From: Nannocystis sp.
Lineage (GTDB): Bacteria; Myxococcota_A; Polyangia; Nannocystales; Nannocystaceae
Direction: 5' to 3'
NCBI RefSeq assembly: GCF_016714285.1
Contig: NZ_JADJNN010000023.1
Span: 62,001 to 126,000 of the forward strand
Length of the DNA stretch: 64,000 nucleotides
Shown: positions 15,527-22,787 of the stretch, one piece after another
Layout of the letters: each line of letters starts with the position of its first letter
Position numbering within the stretch: position 1 is the stretch's first letter
Notes under the pieces: model-generated
The model's database searches: none
What the model was told of the DNA's origin: nothing
The model's input: the letters and a program-made list of their open reading frames with translations, nothing else
Program-made: the position numbers and the translations under genes

Positions 15527-16870
15527 TCAGCCGCCGTCTTTGCTGGCGACGACCTCGAAGTCGATGATGATGTCGATGCTCTTCTGGGCGACGACGAGGG
15601 CCTGGGTATCGAACAGGATGGTGCTGCCCTCGACGCCGACCTCGTTGTAGTTGAGGGTGATGCCGACCTGTTCGCCGAGGCTCTTCTTGAACTCGGCGAC
15701 GAGGTTCTTGTTCTTGTCGATGAGCTCCTGGTTGTCCTGGGCGAGCTCGCCGACGCCCTCGCCGCCGGTGACGCGGAGGTCGTCGCCGGGGCTGACCTTG
15801 ATGTTGTTGTTGGCCTGGTCGATGTCGAGTTTGAGCGAGGTCTCGGCGATGGCGTAGCCGCAGAAGCCCTCGTCGGTGCGCCAGACCCGGAAGCCGACGT
15901 CCAGGATGTTGCTGCCGTCGATCTTGTTGGGGACCATGCTGTCGAGGGTGACGCCGTAGAGGCCCTTGGGGTCGGGCTTGCCCTTGTCGTTGTAGCTGCG
16001 CGAGATCTCGCCCTCGGTGATCATGCGCTGGGCCATGCCGAGCAGCAGGCCGGGGTGCATCTGCACCTCGAGCGGCACGCCCATGGGCAGGGCCCGGCCG
16101 ACCTCGACGGCGACGCCGCGCGGGAGGTCGAGGTTGGTCTGCATGCCGAGCGAGATGACCTTGGTGTCGGTGAAGATGGCGAATTTTTGGGCCGAGAGCT
16201 TGACGTCGTTGCCGCCGATGGTCCACGGCTCGAAGTGGAGCAGGGTGGTGGTCTTGTACTGGGCGCGCAGCGCCTCGGTGGCGAGGATCTCGAGCGCGCC
16301 CTCGAGGCCGGGGTAGTCCTTGGTGTCGATGCCGTTCGTGTTGAAGGGCATGTCCTTGACGGTGGCCTTGTCGTAGGCGGCGACGAGGTCGGAGGTACCG
16401 TCGTCGTTTTGGATGAGCTTGAGCGGGATGGCGAGCTGGGCCTGGCCGATGCCGGCGCCGCCGGGGTCGCCGTCCTCGGCCTCGATCTGGAAGTCGAAGT
16501 CGAGGCTGAACAGCACGCACTGGGCGCAGTTCGGGACCTTGACGATCTCGATCACCGGGGTCGTGGTGGGGAAGAAGTTGAGCGAGTAGGGCCCGATGTT
16601 GAGCTTGCTGGCGAACGGGACGTCGTTGCCGACGAGGCCGTTGAGCAGGCGCTGGATGCCGGTCTCGGAGAACACCATGGCCATCGGATACGAGGGCGAG
16701 ACGGTGAGGTCCGGGAGGAGGATGCCGTCGGTGGCGTAGGACTCCTCGAACTTCTCCTGCTGGGCGCTGCAGTCGAACTCGGGGTCGTCGCCGCGGCAGG
16801 AGGAGAGGCCGCCGGCCAGCATGCCAGCGAAGCCGATCGTGGCGGTCCTCAGGGCGGTCTTACGCTTCAT
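15527..16870 (-). CDS. uncharacterised lipoprotein of 447 residues
   Basis: The N-terminus (MKRKTALRTATIGFAGMLAGGLSSC) is a lipoprotein signal with Cys25. The body has no Thr/Ser stalk and alternates beta-type and amphipathic stretches: long segments such as PYSLNFFPTTTPVIEIVKV and SLDFDFQIEAEDGD, and a late helix-rich section (LAQDNQELIDKNKNLVAEFK). The length and mixed amphipathic character could suit a lipid-binding tubular fold, but this is only a guess; I recognise no family. The codon usage is ordinary for the region. GAGG lies before the ATG, so this transcript has a leader, unlike several neighbours. It is divergent from the small lipoprotein at 17261. Confidence 0.75.
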   Translation of the reverse strand: MKRKTALRTATIGFAGMLAGGLSSCRGDDPEFDCSAQQEKFEESYATDGILLPDLTVSPSYPMAMVFSETGIQRLLNGLVGNDVPFASKLNIGPYSLNFFPTTTPVIEIVKVPNCAQCVLFSLDFDFQIEAEDGDPGGAGIGQAQLAIPLKLIQNDDGTSDLVAAYDKATVKDMPFNTNGIDTKDYPGLEGALEILATEALRAQYKTTTLLHFEPWTIGGNDVKLSAQKFAIFTDTKVISLGMQTNLDLPRGVAVEVGRALPMGVPLEVQMHPGLLLGMAQRMITEGEISRSYNDKGKPDPKGLYGVTLDSMVPNKIDGSNILDVGFRVWRTDEGFCGYAIAETSLKLDIDQANNNIKVSPGDDLRVTGGEGVGELAQDNQELIDKNKNLVAEFKKSLGEQVGITLNYNEVGVEGSTILFDTQALVVAQKSIDIIIDFEVVASKDGG

Positions 16871-16923
16871 GATGCATCCTCAAGTAGTGTTAGGGAGTCG
16901 GTTCCGGGAGGTCTTGGAACTTG

Positions 16924-16937
16924 CGGCAGATCTGCCG
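16924..16937. promoter_or_regulatory. 14-bp perfect palindrome
   Basis: CGGCAGATCTGCCG, 54 bp upstream of the ATG at 16870. Position and symmetry suit an operator for a dimeric repressor acting on the minus-strand gene. Confidence 0.5.
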
Positions 16938-17026
16938 TAAACGCGGGGCGCCGCGGGAAAAGGCGGCGCAGCGACGTCGCCCAGTATGGCCCGTGGCGGC
17001 GAGAAAACACAAGCTTGAGGCCTGGT

Positions 17027-17052
17027 CGGCGCTGATGCGCGCATCAGCGCCG
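17027..17052. promoter_or_regulatory. 26-bp perfect palindrome
   Basis: The half-site CGGCGCTGATGCG is followed at once by its exact reverse complement. It lies in the middle of the divergent region. It may be an operator or a cruciform/terminator stem; no T tract follows on either strand, which favours an operator. Confidence 0.55.
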
Positions 17053-17247
17053 CGGGCGTGTTGGTGGCAGTCGGGGGCGGGTGAGCCGGGGCAATTCGGG
17101 CGCTGGCGTGGTGATTTGTCTTCATGTGCACGCGAAGCGGCGGGCGCGGCGGGCTCCAGATGGCGCCCTGCGCGGTGATGTCGGAGGCTGGTGGTGGAGG
17201 CGAGGTCCTGGCCGCACGGAAATTCCCGTGGGCTGCGCTGTCGCTGG

Positions 17248-17253
17248 TATCGT
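17248..17253 (+). promoter_or_regulatory. -10-like TATCGT, 7 nt before start codon
   Basis: TATCGT precedes the ATG at 17261 in the context CTGGTATCGT, an extended -10 look. It implies a leaderless or nearly leaderless mRNA for the small lipoprotein. Confidence 0.5.
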
Positions 17254-17260
17254 GCGGCGG

Positions 17261-17767
17261 ATGGCCCGGGTTCTCCCCTCGTCTGCTTATTGGCTCGCTC
17301 TGGCGGCGCTGCTGCCGGCGAGCATGCTTGGCTTCGCATGTACCTCGGACGATCTGCCGCTGGTCACCGGGGTGGAGGTCGGGACGACCGAGGTCGACCC
17401 GACCGTGGTGCCGGTGTTCACCACGGGTGAGGGTGACAACGGGACCTCGACGGGCGAGCCGATGATCCCCGAGGACACCTGTCGTCAGGCGATCATGTGC
17501 ATCACCAACTGCGCGCTGGAGCTCGATCCGGTCAACCCGCCGCCGGAGGCCGATTACAGCTGTTTCGTGCCCTGCGTCGACGGCCTGACCACGGAGGAGT
17601 GGCTGGCGCTGATCGACTTCGGTGAGTGCGTCTACAATTTCTGCACCGCGAGCGCCAAGTGTCCCGACATGAACGACGAGCAGACCTGCCTCGCGTGCCT
17701 GATCACGGGCCTCGCGCAGACCGATGGTCCGACCGGCTGCGAGATGTCGAGCATGACTTGCGAGTGA
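17261..17767 (+). CDS. small Cys-rich lipoprotein
   Basis: 168 residues from ATG 17261, chosen because it gives a clean lipoprotein signal (LPASMLGFAC, Cys27). A Thr/Glu/Gly linker leads to a Cys-rich domain of about 95 residues with 13 cysteines, including CITNC and CFVPC (two CX3C motifs), CVYNFC, CLAC and a final C. The regular pairs suggest disulfide-bonded helices on the outside of the cell membrane. I recognise no named family. It is followed after 5 bp by the OmpA-family gene, so both are probably in one operon. Confidence 0.75.
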   Translation: MARVLPSSAYWLALAALLPASMLGFACTSDDLPLVTGVEVGTTEVDPTVVPVFTTGEGDNGTSTGEPMIPEDTCRQAIMCITNCALELDPVNPPPEADYSCFVPCVDGLTTEEWLALIDFGECVYNFCTASAKCPDMNDEQTCLACLITGLAQTDGPTGCEMSSMTCE

Positions 17768-17772
17768 CGCCC

Positions 17773-19587
17773 ATGGCCCGGTACACGACGACCCACAGGA
17801 TCTCCACCCACGTGACGACCTCGACCCGCGTTCTGCTTTCCACTGGTGTGTTGCTGGTCGCCGCGACGATGGCCGGCGAGCTGCACGCTGCGCCGCCCGA
17901 GACCGCCGCCGAGCCGGCGCCGGCGCCCGCGAGCGCGAGTCCCGAGGCGACGCCTGCGGGGCCCGCGAGTCCCGAGGCGAGCCCCGCTGCGACGCCTGCT
18001 GCGACGCCTGCTGCGACGCCCGCTGCGACACCCGCTGCGCCTGGGGCCGACGCGGCGGGGAGCGTGGGCGCGAAGCCGGTGAAGGCGAAGAAGCGGGGTC
18101 GGCGTCAGGCGCCGGCCGGGGTGATCTTGACCGAGAAGGGCAAGGTCAAGGACACGCGCAAGTGGATCTACCGCTACTCGCCGGAGCGCAACCTGTTCGA
18201 GCTCGGGGTGTTCGGCGGCCTGTTCATCGCCGCCGACGACCACGACCTCTACGACCCGGCGACCCGCCCGGTGAACCCGCACACGCCGGCGGAGGCGCTC
18301 TACAAGGTGGTCGGCGACTTCGGGGCGCGCATCGCTTACTTCCCGCTCAGCTTCCTCGGGATCGAGGGCGAGTTCGCGGCGATCCCCACGCGGGTCCGCG
18401 ACGCACCGGACCCCAAGGCCTTCGTGTACTCGGCGCGGGCGCACGCGATCTTGCAGCTGCCGTACCGGGTCGCGCCCTTCGTGCTCGGCGGCTACGGGGC
18501 GCTCGGGATCATCTCCGACCCGAAGACGGCGCTGGGCAACGACATCGACGGGGTCGGCCACTTCGGCGGCGGCCTCAAGATCTACATCAACCGCATGGCG
18601 GCGTTCCGCGTCGAGGGTCGGGGCATCATCGCCGCCAAGGCGCAGCAGGTCGCGCCGAAGTTCACGACCCACGCGGAGTTCCTGGCCGGCATCAGCCTGG
18701 TGCTCGGGCGCGTGCGACCGCTGCCGCCGGAGAAGGACCTCGACCCGGACCGCGACGGCTTCCTCGACCCGAACGACAAGTGCCCGAAGCTGCCCGGCGT
18801 GGCGCCCGATGGCTGCCCGGCGATCGACAGCGACGGCGACACCTTCCTCGACAACGTCGACAAGTGCCCGTACGAGGCCGGGGTGGCGCCGGATGGCTGC
18901 CCGCTGCCGGACAAGGACAAGGACGGCTTCCTCGACGCCGACGACAAGTGCCCCGACGAGCCTGGCATCGCGCCGGATGGTTGCCCGCCGCCGCCGGACA
19001 GCGACGGCGACGGCATCATCGACAAGGACGACGACTGCCCGCTCGTGAAGGAGGTCTACAACGGCTACAAGGACAAGGACGGCTGTCCCGACGAGCTGCC
19101 CAAGGAGATCACTTACGACGGTCGACCGATCGAGGGCATCTTCTTCGAGTTCAACAAGGACAAGATCCAGAAGAAGTCGTTCAAGACCCTCGACGCCGCG
19201 ATCGTGGTGCTCAAGAGCTTCGACGACATCCGCATCGAGATCTCGGGCCACACCGACGACGTCGGCTCCGAGGAGGCCAACCTCGACCTGTCGCGGCGGC
19301 GCGCCGAGTCGGTCAAGCAGTACATGGTCGACAAGGGCGTCGACGCCTCGCGCATCGAGACCGTCGGCTACGGCCGCGGCAAGCCGATCGATCCGGGCAA
19401 GTCGGCCAAGGCCCGCGCCAAGAACCGCCGCATCGAGTTCCGCGTCATCATCGTCGACAAGACCGGCACCGCCACGGTGATGCCGAACAAGGCCAACGAG
19501 GCGGACGCGGTGGAGAAGGCGTCCGAGGGTGGCGCGACCACCCCGGGTGGCCCGGGCGGCGACCCGAAGGCGCCGGCGTCGAAGTGA
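17773..19587 (+). CDS. OmpA-family outer-membrane protein with TSP type-3 repeats
   Basis: 604 residues. A signal peptide (LLSTGVLLVAATMAGELHA) is followed by a Pro/Ala-rich spacer with PAATPAAT repeats, a beta-barrel-like region of about 200 residues (ELGVFGGLF..GARIAYFPLS..AILQLPYRVAPFVLGGYG), four TSP type-3 calcium-binding repeats (DPDRDGFLDPNDKCP and similar) and a C-terminal OmpA domain with the peptidoglycan-binding signature SGHTDDVGSEEANLDLSRRR and NRRIEF. It should tether the outer membrane to peptidoglycan. The ATG at 17773 follows the small lipoprotein gene by 5 bp. A strong hairpin closes the unit. Confidence 0.92.
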   Translation: MARYTTTHRISTHVTTSTRVLLSTGVLLVAATMAGELHAAPPETAAEPAPAPASASPEATPAGPASPEASPAATPAATPAATPAATPAAPGADAAGSVGAKPVKAKKRGRRQAPAGVILTEKGKVKDTRKWIYRYSPERNLFELGVFGGLFIAADDHDLYDPATRPVNPHTPAEALYKVVGDFGARIAYFPLSFLGIEGEFAAIPTRVRDAPDPKAFVYSARAHAILQLPYRVAPFVLGGYGALGIISDPKTALGNDIDGVGHFGGGLKIYINRMAAFRVEGRGIIAAKAQQVAPKFTTHAEFLAGISLVLGRVRPLPPEKDLDPDRDGFLDPNDKCPKLPGVAPDGCPAIDSDGDTFLDNVDKCPYEAGVAPDGCPLPDKDKDGFLDADDKCPDEPGIAPDGCPPPPDSDGDGIIDKDDDCPLVKEVYNGYKDKDGCPDELPKEITYDGRPIEGIFFEFNKDKIQKKSFKTLDAAIVVLKSFDDIRIEISGHTDDVGSEEANLDLSRRRAESVKQYMVDKGVDASRIETVGYGRGKPIDPGKSAKARAKNRRIEFRVIIVDKTGTATVMPNKANEADAVEKASEGGATTPGGPGGDPKAPASK

Positions 19588-19590
19588 GCT

Positions 19591-19622
19591 CGCGCCCGCC
19601 CGGGGGGAACTGGGCGGGCGCG
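19591..19622 (+). terminator. strong GC hairpin after OmpA gene
   Basis: CGCGCCCGCCC (19591-19601) pairs perfectly with GGGCGGGCGCG (19612-19622) around a 10-nt loop, starting 3 nt after the TGA. There is no U tract, as is common in very GC-rich genomes, so termination may be Rho-assisted. Confidence 0.55.
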
Positions 19623-19660
19623 GTTGACCCGGTGGGGCGCGGCGTGGATGCTCGCGGCCG

Positions 19661-20587
19661 ATGTCGTGTGCCACGCTGTCTCGTCGATCGTTCGCCGCGT
19701 TGCCGATCGTGGCCGCCTGCGCCCGGGAGGTGGTGAGCGGCACGGTGGTGCCGGAGAGCGGAGATCCGCGGGTCGGGCAGTATGTCTCGAGCGGGTGGAC
19801 CTTCGCGACCTCGAGCTTCTGGATCCGCGGGCCCGCGGGGGTCGTGCTGGTCGACACCCAGTTCCTGCCGAGCGCGGGGATCGAGGCGCTGACGCTGGCC
19901 GAGCGGGCGACGCGGGCGAAGGTGGTGACGGCCTTCGTGCTGCACGCCAACCCGGACAAGTTCAACGGGACGACGGCGCTGCAGCGGCGCGGCGTGGAGG
20001 TGCTGACCTCGCAGCCGGTGCTCGACGCGATGCCGGAGATCCACGCGAAGCGGGTGGCGGCGTTCTATGAGCGCTACAAGCCCGACTACCCGCTCGAGCT
20101 GCCGCGACCGACGAGCTTCGGCGCGAGCACGACGACGCTCGCGCGGGCGGGGCTGTCACTGACGGCGCATGTGCTGGGGCCGGGCTGCAGTGAAGCGCAC
20201 GTGGTGCTGCAGTTCGAGGATCAGGTCTTCGTCGGCGACCTGGTGGCCAACGGGGCGCACAGCTGGCTGGAGATCGGTCGCACCGACGAGTGGTTGCGGC
20301 GGCTCTCCGAGATCGAGGCGATGCGGCCACGCCTGGTGCACCCGGGGCGCGGGGCCTCGGGCGGGCCGGAGCTGCTGACGCGGCAGCGGGCTTACCTCGA
20401 GGAGGTCATCGCTCTGGTGGCGGCGGAGCGGCCGTCGGGGCCGCCGCAGGACGCCGCGCTCGGGCGCGTGCGGGCGGCGCTCGAGCGCCGCTATCCGGCG
20501 TATCGCTTCCCGGCGTTCATCGAGATCGGGCTGCCGGCGGAGTGGCAGCGCCAGGCGCGGGGCGCTCAGGGGGCGACGCCGCCGTAG
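19661..20587 (+). CDS. metallo-beta-lactamase-fold protein with degenerate metal site
   Basis: 308 residues with an N-terminal Cys near residue 20 (ALPIVAAC), so perhaps a lipoprotein. The scaffold is that of an MBL hydrolase: SSFWIRGPAGVVLVDTQF, then FVLHANPDKFNGTTAL, HVVLQFEDQVFVGDLVANG and RLVHPGRG..GGPELL. In the family the second segment reads HxHxDH; here it is HANPDK, so the second and third His are Asn and Lys. The GH(S/T) His is replaced by Cys (GPGCSEAH) and the late PGHG His by Arg (PGRG). The zinc site is therefore largely lost. It may be a pseudo-enzyme or use another chemistry. The 3' end overlaps a convergent small ORF by 22 bp. Confidence 0.75.
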   Translation: MSCATLSRRSFAALPIVAACAREVVSGTVVPESGDPRVGQYVSSGWTFATSSFWIRGPAGVVLVDTQFLPSAGIEALTLAERATRAKVVTAFVLHANPDKFNGTTALQRRGVEVLTSQPVLDAMPEIHAKRVAAFYERYKPDYPLELPRPTSFGASTTTLARAGLSLTAHVLGPGCSEAHVVLQFEDQVFVGDLVANGAHSWLEIGRTDEWLRRLSEIEAMRPRLVHPGRGASGGPELLTRQRAYLEEVIALVAAERPSGPPQDAALGRVRAALERRYPAYRFPAFIEIGLPAEWQRQARGAQGATPP

Positions 20588-20748
20588 GCGACGCCGCTCA
20601 GGTGGGCCATCTCGCGGTGGTAGGTGGTGAGGTCGGCGAGGCGGAGGTCGATGTCGGCGACGACGGCGTGGGCGGGGCTGCGGTCGGCGAGGGCGCTCCA
20701 GGTGGCGACCTTGTGTTTGCTGGGGGTGCGGATCGAGACCAGCGTCAT
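20566..20748 (-). CDS. 60-residue protein downstream of the Rieske-TPP gene
   Basis: MTLVSIRTPSKHKVATWSAL and onward, ending HLSGVAYGGVAP. It starts 13 bp after the Rieske-TPP fusion stop on the same strand, so cotranscription is likely. No family is recognised; it has no signal peptide and is rich in His, Ala and Asp. It overlaps the convergent MBL gene by 22 bp. It could be a small partner of the fusion enzyme or a chance frame. Confidence 0.4.
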   Translation of the reverse strand: MTLVSIRTPSKHKVATWSALADRSPAHAVVADIDLRLADLTTYHREMAHLSGVAYGGVAP

Positions 20749-20761
20749 GCGCGGGAGCTTC

Positions 20762-22750
20762 TCACACGAGCTCGACGTCGGCGACGATCTCGAGGAGGGC
20801 GGGGCGCGGGTCGGCGAGGGCGTCGCGCAGGCTCTCGTCGAGGTCGGCGGCCCGCTCGATGCGGACCCCGTAGGCCCCGCAGTTGCGGGCGAAGCGGGCG
20901 AAGCTCGGGTTATGCAGGCTGGTCTGCCAGACGTGCCAGTGACCAGCGCGCTGCTCCTTGCTGATCTTGCCGAGCTCGCTGTTGTTGAGGACGACGTGGG
21001 TGATCTTCATGCCGTACTTCACGGCGGTGGTGAGTTCGGCCATGTACTGGGCGAAGCCGCCGTCGCCGGAGACGGAGACGACGGGGCGGCCGCGGAAGGC
21101 GGGGTCCTGCTCCTGGGTGGCCGCCCACGCGCCCATGGCGGCGGGGAAGGAGAAGCCGATCGAGCCGAGGTAGCCGGACATGAGGACAGCCTGGCGCTGG
21201 CACTCGAAGTAGCGGCCGAAGGAGTAGGCGTTGTTGCCGACGTCGATCGCCAGGATCGCGTCGTCCGGGACCTGGCGGGTGAGGGCGGCGAAGATGGCGG
21301 CCGAGCTGACGCCGTGGCCGCGGTCGTCGCGGGCGCGGCTGTCCTTCTCGGCGCGCCAGATGGCCCAGCGCTCGGCGATCTCGTCCTGCTGGTCGACCGC
21401 TGCGGCGGCGCCGAGTTGATCGAGGAGGGCGGTCGCGGTGACGCCGATCTCGCCCCACACGGGCACGGTGACGGGGTGGAATTTGCCGAGGGCCATGGCG
21501 TCGAAGTCGACCTGAACGATCGGCTTCTTGTGGCTGATGCCGGTGTGGTTGCTGAAGCTGGCGCCGAACACGAGGAGGAGATCGGACTCGTTCATGAACC
21601 AGCTGGCGACGGGCGTGCCGCTGCGGCCGAGCACGCCGCAGCCGAGCGGGTGGAGATCGGAGATCTGGCCCTTGGCCTTGAAGGTGGTGAGCACCGGGCA
21701 GCGCAGGCGCTCGGCGAGGGCGACGATCTCGGGCATGTTGAAGCGGGCGCCGTGGCCGATGATGATCACGGGGCGCCTCGCAAGGCGCAGGTGGGCGAGG
21801 GCCTGGGCGAGGGCGTCGCTGGGCGGGTGGATCGTGCGCGCGGGCAGGCGTCCCTGGGGGCCGCCAGCGTGGGCTCCGGCGGGTGCGGGCGCCTTGGCGA
21901 CCTCGTCGGGGAAGATGAGGTGCGCGACGCCGCGGCCGAGGATCGCGTGCTTGCAGGCGAGGTTCATCAGCTCGGCGTGGCGGCTGCCAGGCAGCACGGT
22001 CTGACTCCACTGCGCGACGCCGCCGAAGGCCGCCTTGAGGTCGATCTCCTGGAAGGCGCCGGGGCCGAGGACCTGGGTGTCGACCTGGCCGGTGAGCGCG
22101 AGCGCGGGGGCGCGGTCGACGTGCGCGTCCCACAGCCCGGTGAGCAGGTTGGTCGCGCCGGGGCCGGCGATCGCGAGGGCGGCCGCGGGACGTCCGGTGA
22201 GCTTGCCGTAGGCCGAGATGGCGAAGGAGGCGGCGCCCTCGTGGCGGACGCCGATGAAGCGCAGGGCGCCGGCGTCCTCCTGGACGCGCAGGGCATCGGC
22301 GACCCCGAGGTTGCTGTGGCCGACCATGCCGAACACCCAGCGCACGCCCCACGCGACCATGGTCTCGACCATGAGGTCGGAGATGGTGGCGACGTGCGGG
22401 GCGTCCTCCTCGATGCCGACGTAGACGCCGTCGCTGCGGCGCTCGACGGGGTGGGTGGGCACGCGCTCGTCGAAGCCGCCGGGCGACTCGCCGGTGAGCG
22501 GGTGGTAGTCCCAACCGTGCCAGGGGCAGCGCAGCCAGCCCTTCTCGATCGATCCCTCGCCGAGCGGGCCGCCCTGGTGCGGGCAGTGGTTGGCGAGGGC
22601 GCCGTACTGGCCGTCGTGGTGGGTGAGGCAGACCGAGTGGGCGCCGCAGTTCACCGACTTGGCGCGACCCTCGGGTAGCTCGTCGAGGTCGGCCGCGCGG
22701 TACCAGCGGAGACGGCGGCGCTCGAGCGGGGGCGGCGGGTCCTGGGACAT
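20762..22750 (-). CDS. Rieske [2Fe-2S] domain fused to a thiamine-pyrophosphate enzyme
   Basis: 662 residues. Residues 15-115 form a Rieske domain with both ligand pairs: C56-P-H58 (NHCPHQGGP) and C75-P-W-H78 (RCPWHGW). From about 120 to the end it is a three-domain TPP enzyme of the acetolactate-synthase/pyruvate-oxidase group: cofactor Glu E171 (VRHEGAASFA), a central domain (PVIIIGHGARFN), and the TPP/Mg motif G562-D563-G564 with downstream LNNSELGK. Decarboxylation of a 2-oxo acid is the expected chemistry; the Rieske cluster could take electrons from the TPP intermediate, as ferredoxin does in other oxidoreductases. The fusion is unusual. A TACACT box lies 7 nt before the ATG. Confidence 0.88.
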   Translation of the reverse strand: MSQDPPPPLERRRLRWYRAADLDELPEGRAKSVNCGAHSVCLTHHDGQYGALANHCPHQGGPLGEGSIEKGWLRCPWHGWDYHPLTGESPGGFDERVPTHPVERRSDGVYVGIEEDAPHVATISDLMVETMVAWGVRWVFGMVGHSNLGVADALRVQEDAGALRFIGVRHEGAASFAISAYGKLTGRPAAALAIAGPGATNLLTGLWDAHVDRAPALALTGQVDTQVLGPGAFQEIDLKAAFGGVAQWSQTVLPGSRHAELMNLACKHAILGRGVAHLIFPDEVAKAPAPAGAHAGGPQGRLPARTIHPPSDALAQALAHLRLARRPVIIIGHGARFNMPEIVALAERLRCPVLTTFKAKGQISDLHPLGCGVLGRSGTPVASWFMNESDLLLVFGASFSNHTGISHKKPIVQVDFDAMALGKFHPVTVPVWGEIGVTATALLDQLGAAAAVDQQDEIAERWAIWRAEKDSRARDDRGHGVSSAAIFAALTRQVPDDAILAIDVGNNAYSFGRYFECQRQAVLMSGYLGSIGFSFPAAMGAWAATQEQDPAFRGRPVVSVSGDGGFAQYMAELTTAVKYGMKITHVVLNNSELGKISKEQRAGHWHVWQTSLHNPSFARFARNCGAYGVRIERAADLDESLRDALADPRPALLEIVADVELV

Positions 22751-22757
22751 GGTGACC

Positions 22758-22763
22758 AGTGTA
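22758..22763 (-). promoter_or_regulatory. -10-like TACACT, 7 nt before start codon
   Basis: Minus-strand TACACT in the context GTCGATACACT, upstream of the Rieske-TPP gene (ATG 22750). It is only about 25 bp from the stop of the next upstream gene, so the gene may have its own leaderless promoter inside a cluster. Confidence 0.45.
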
Positions 22764-22787
22764 TCGACTCCGGCTGCTTCGCGGCGC

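Larger units (their letters stand above)
16871..17260. other. 390-bp divergent intergenic region
   Basis: This separates the minus-strand lipoprotein (16870) from the plus-strand lipoprotein (17261). No credible coding frame is present. It contains two perfect palindromes (16924-16937 and 17027-17052) and an extended -10-like box (17248-17253), so it is best read as a shared regulatory region. Confidence 0.6.
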
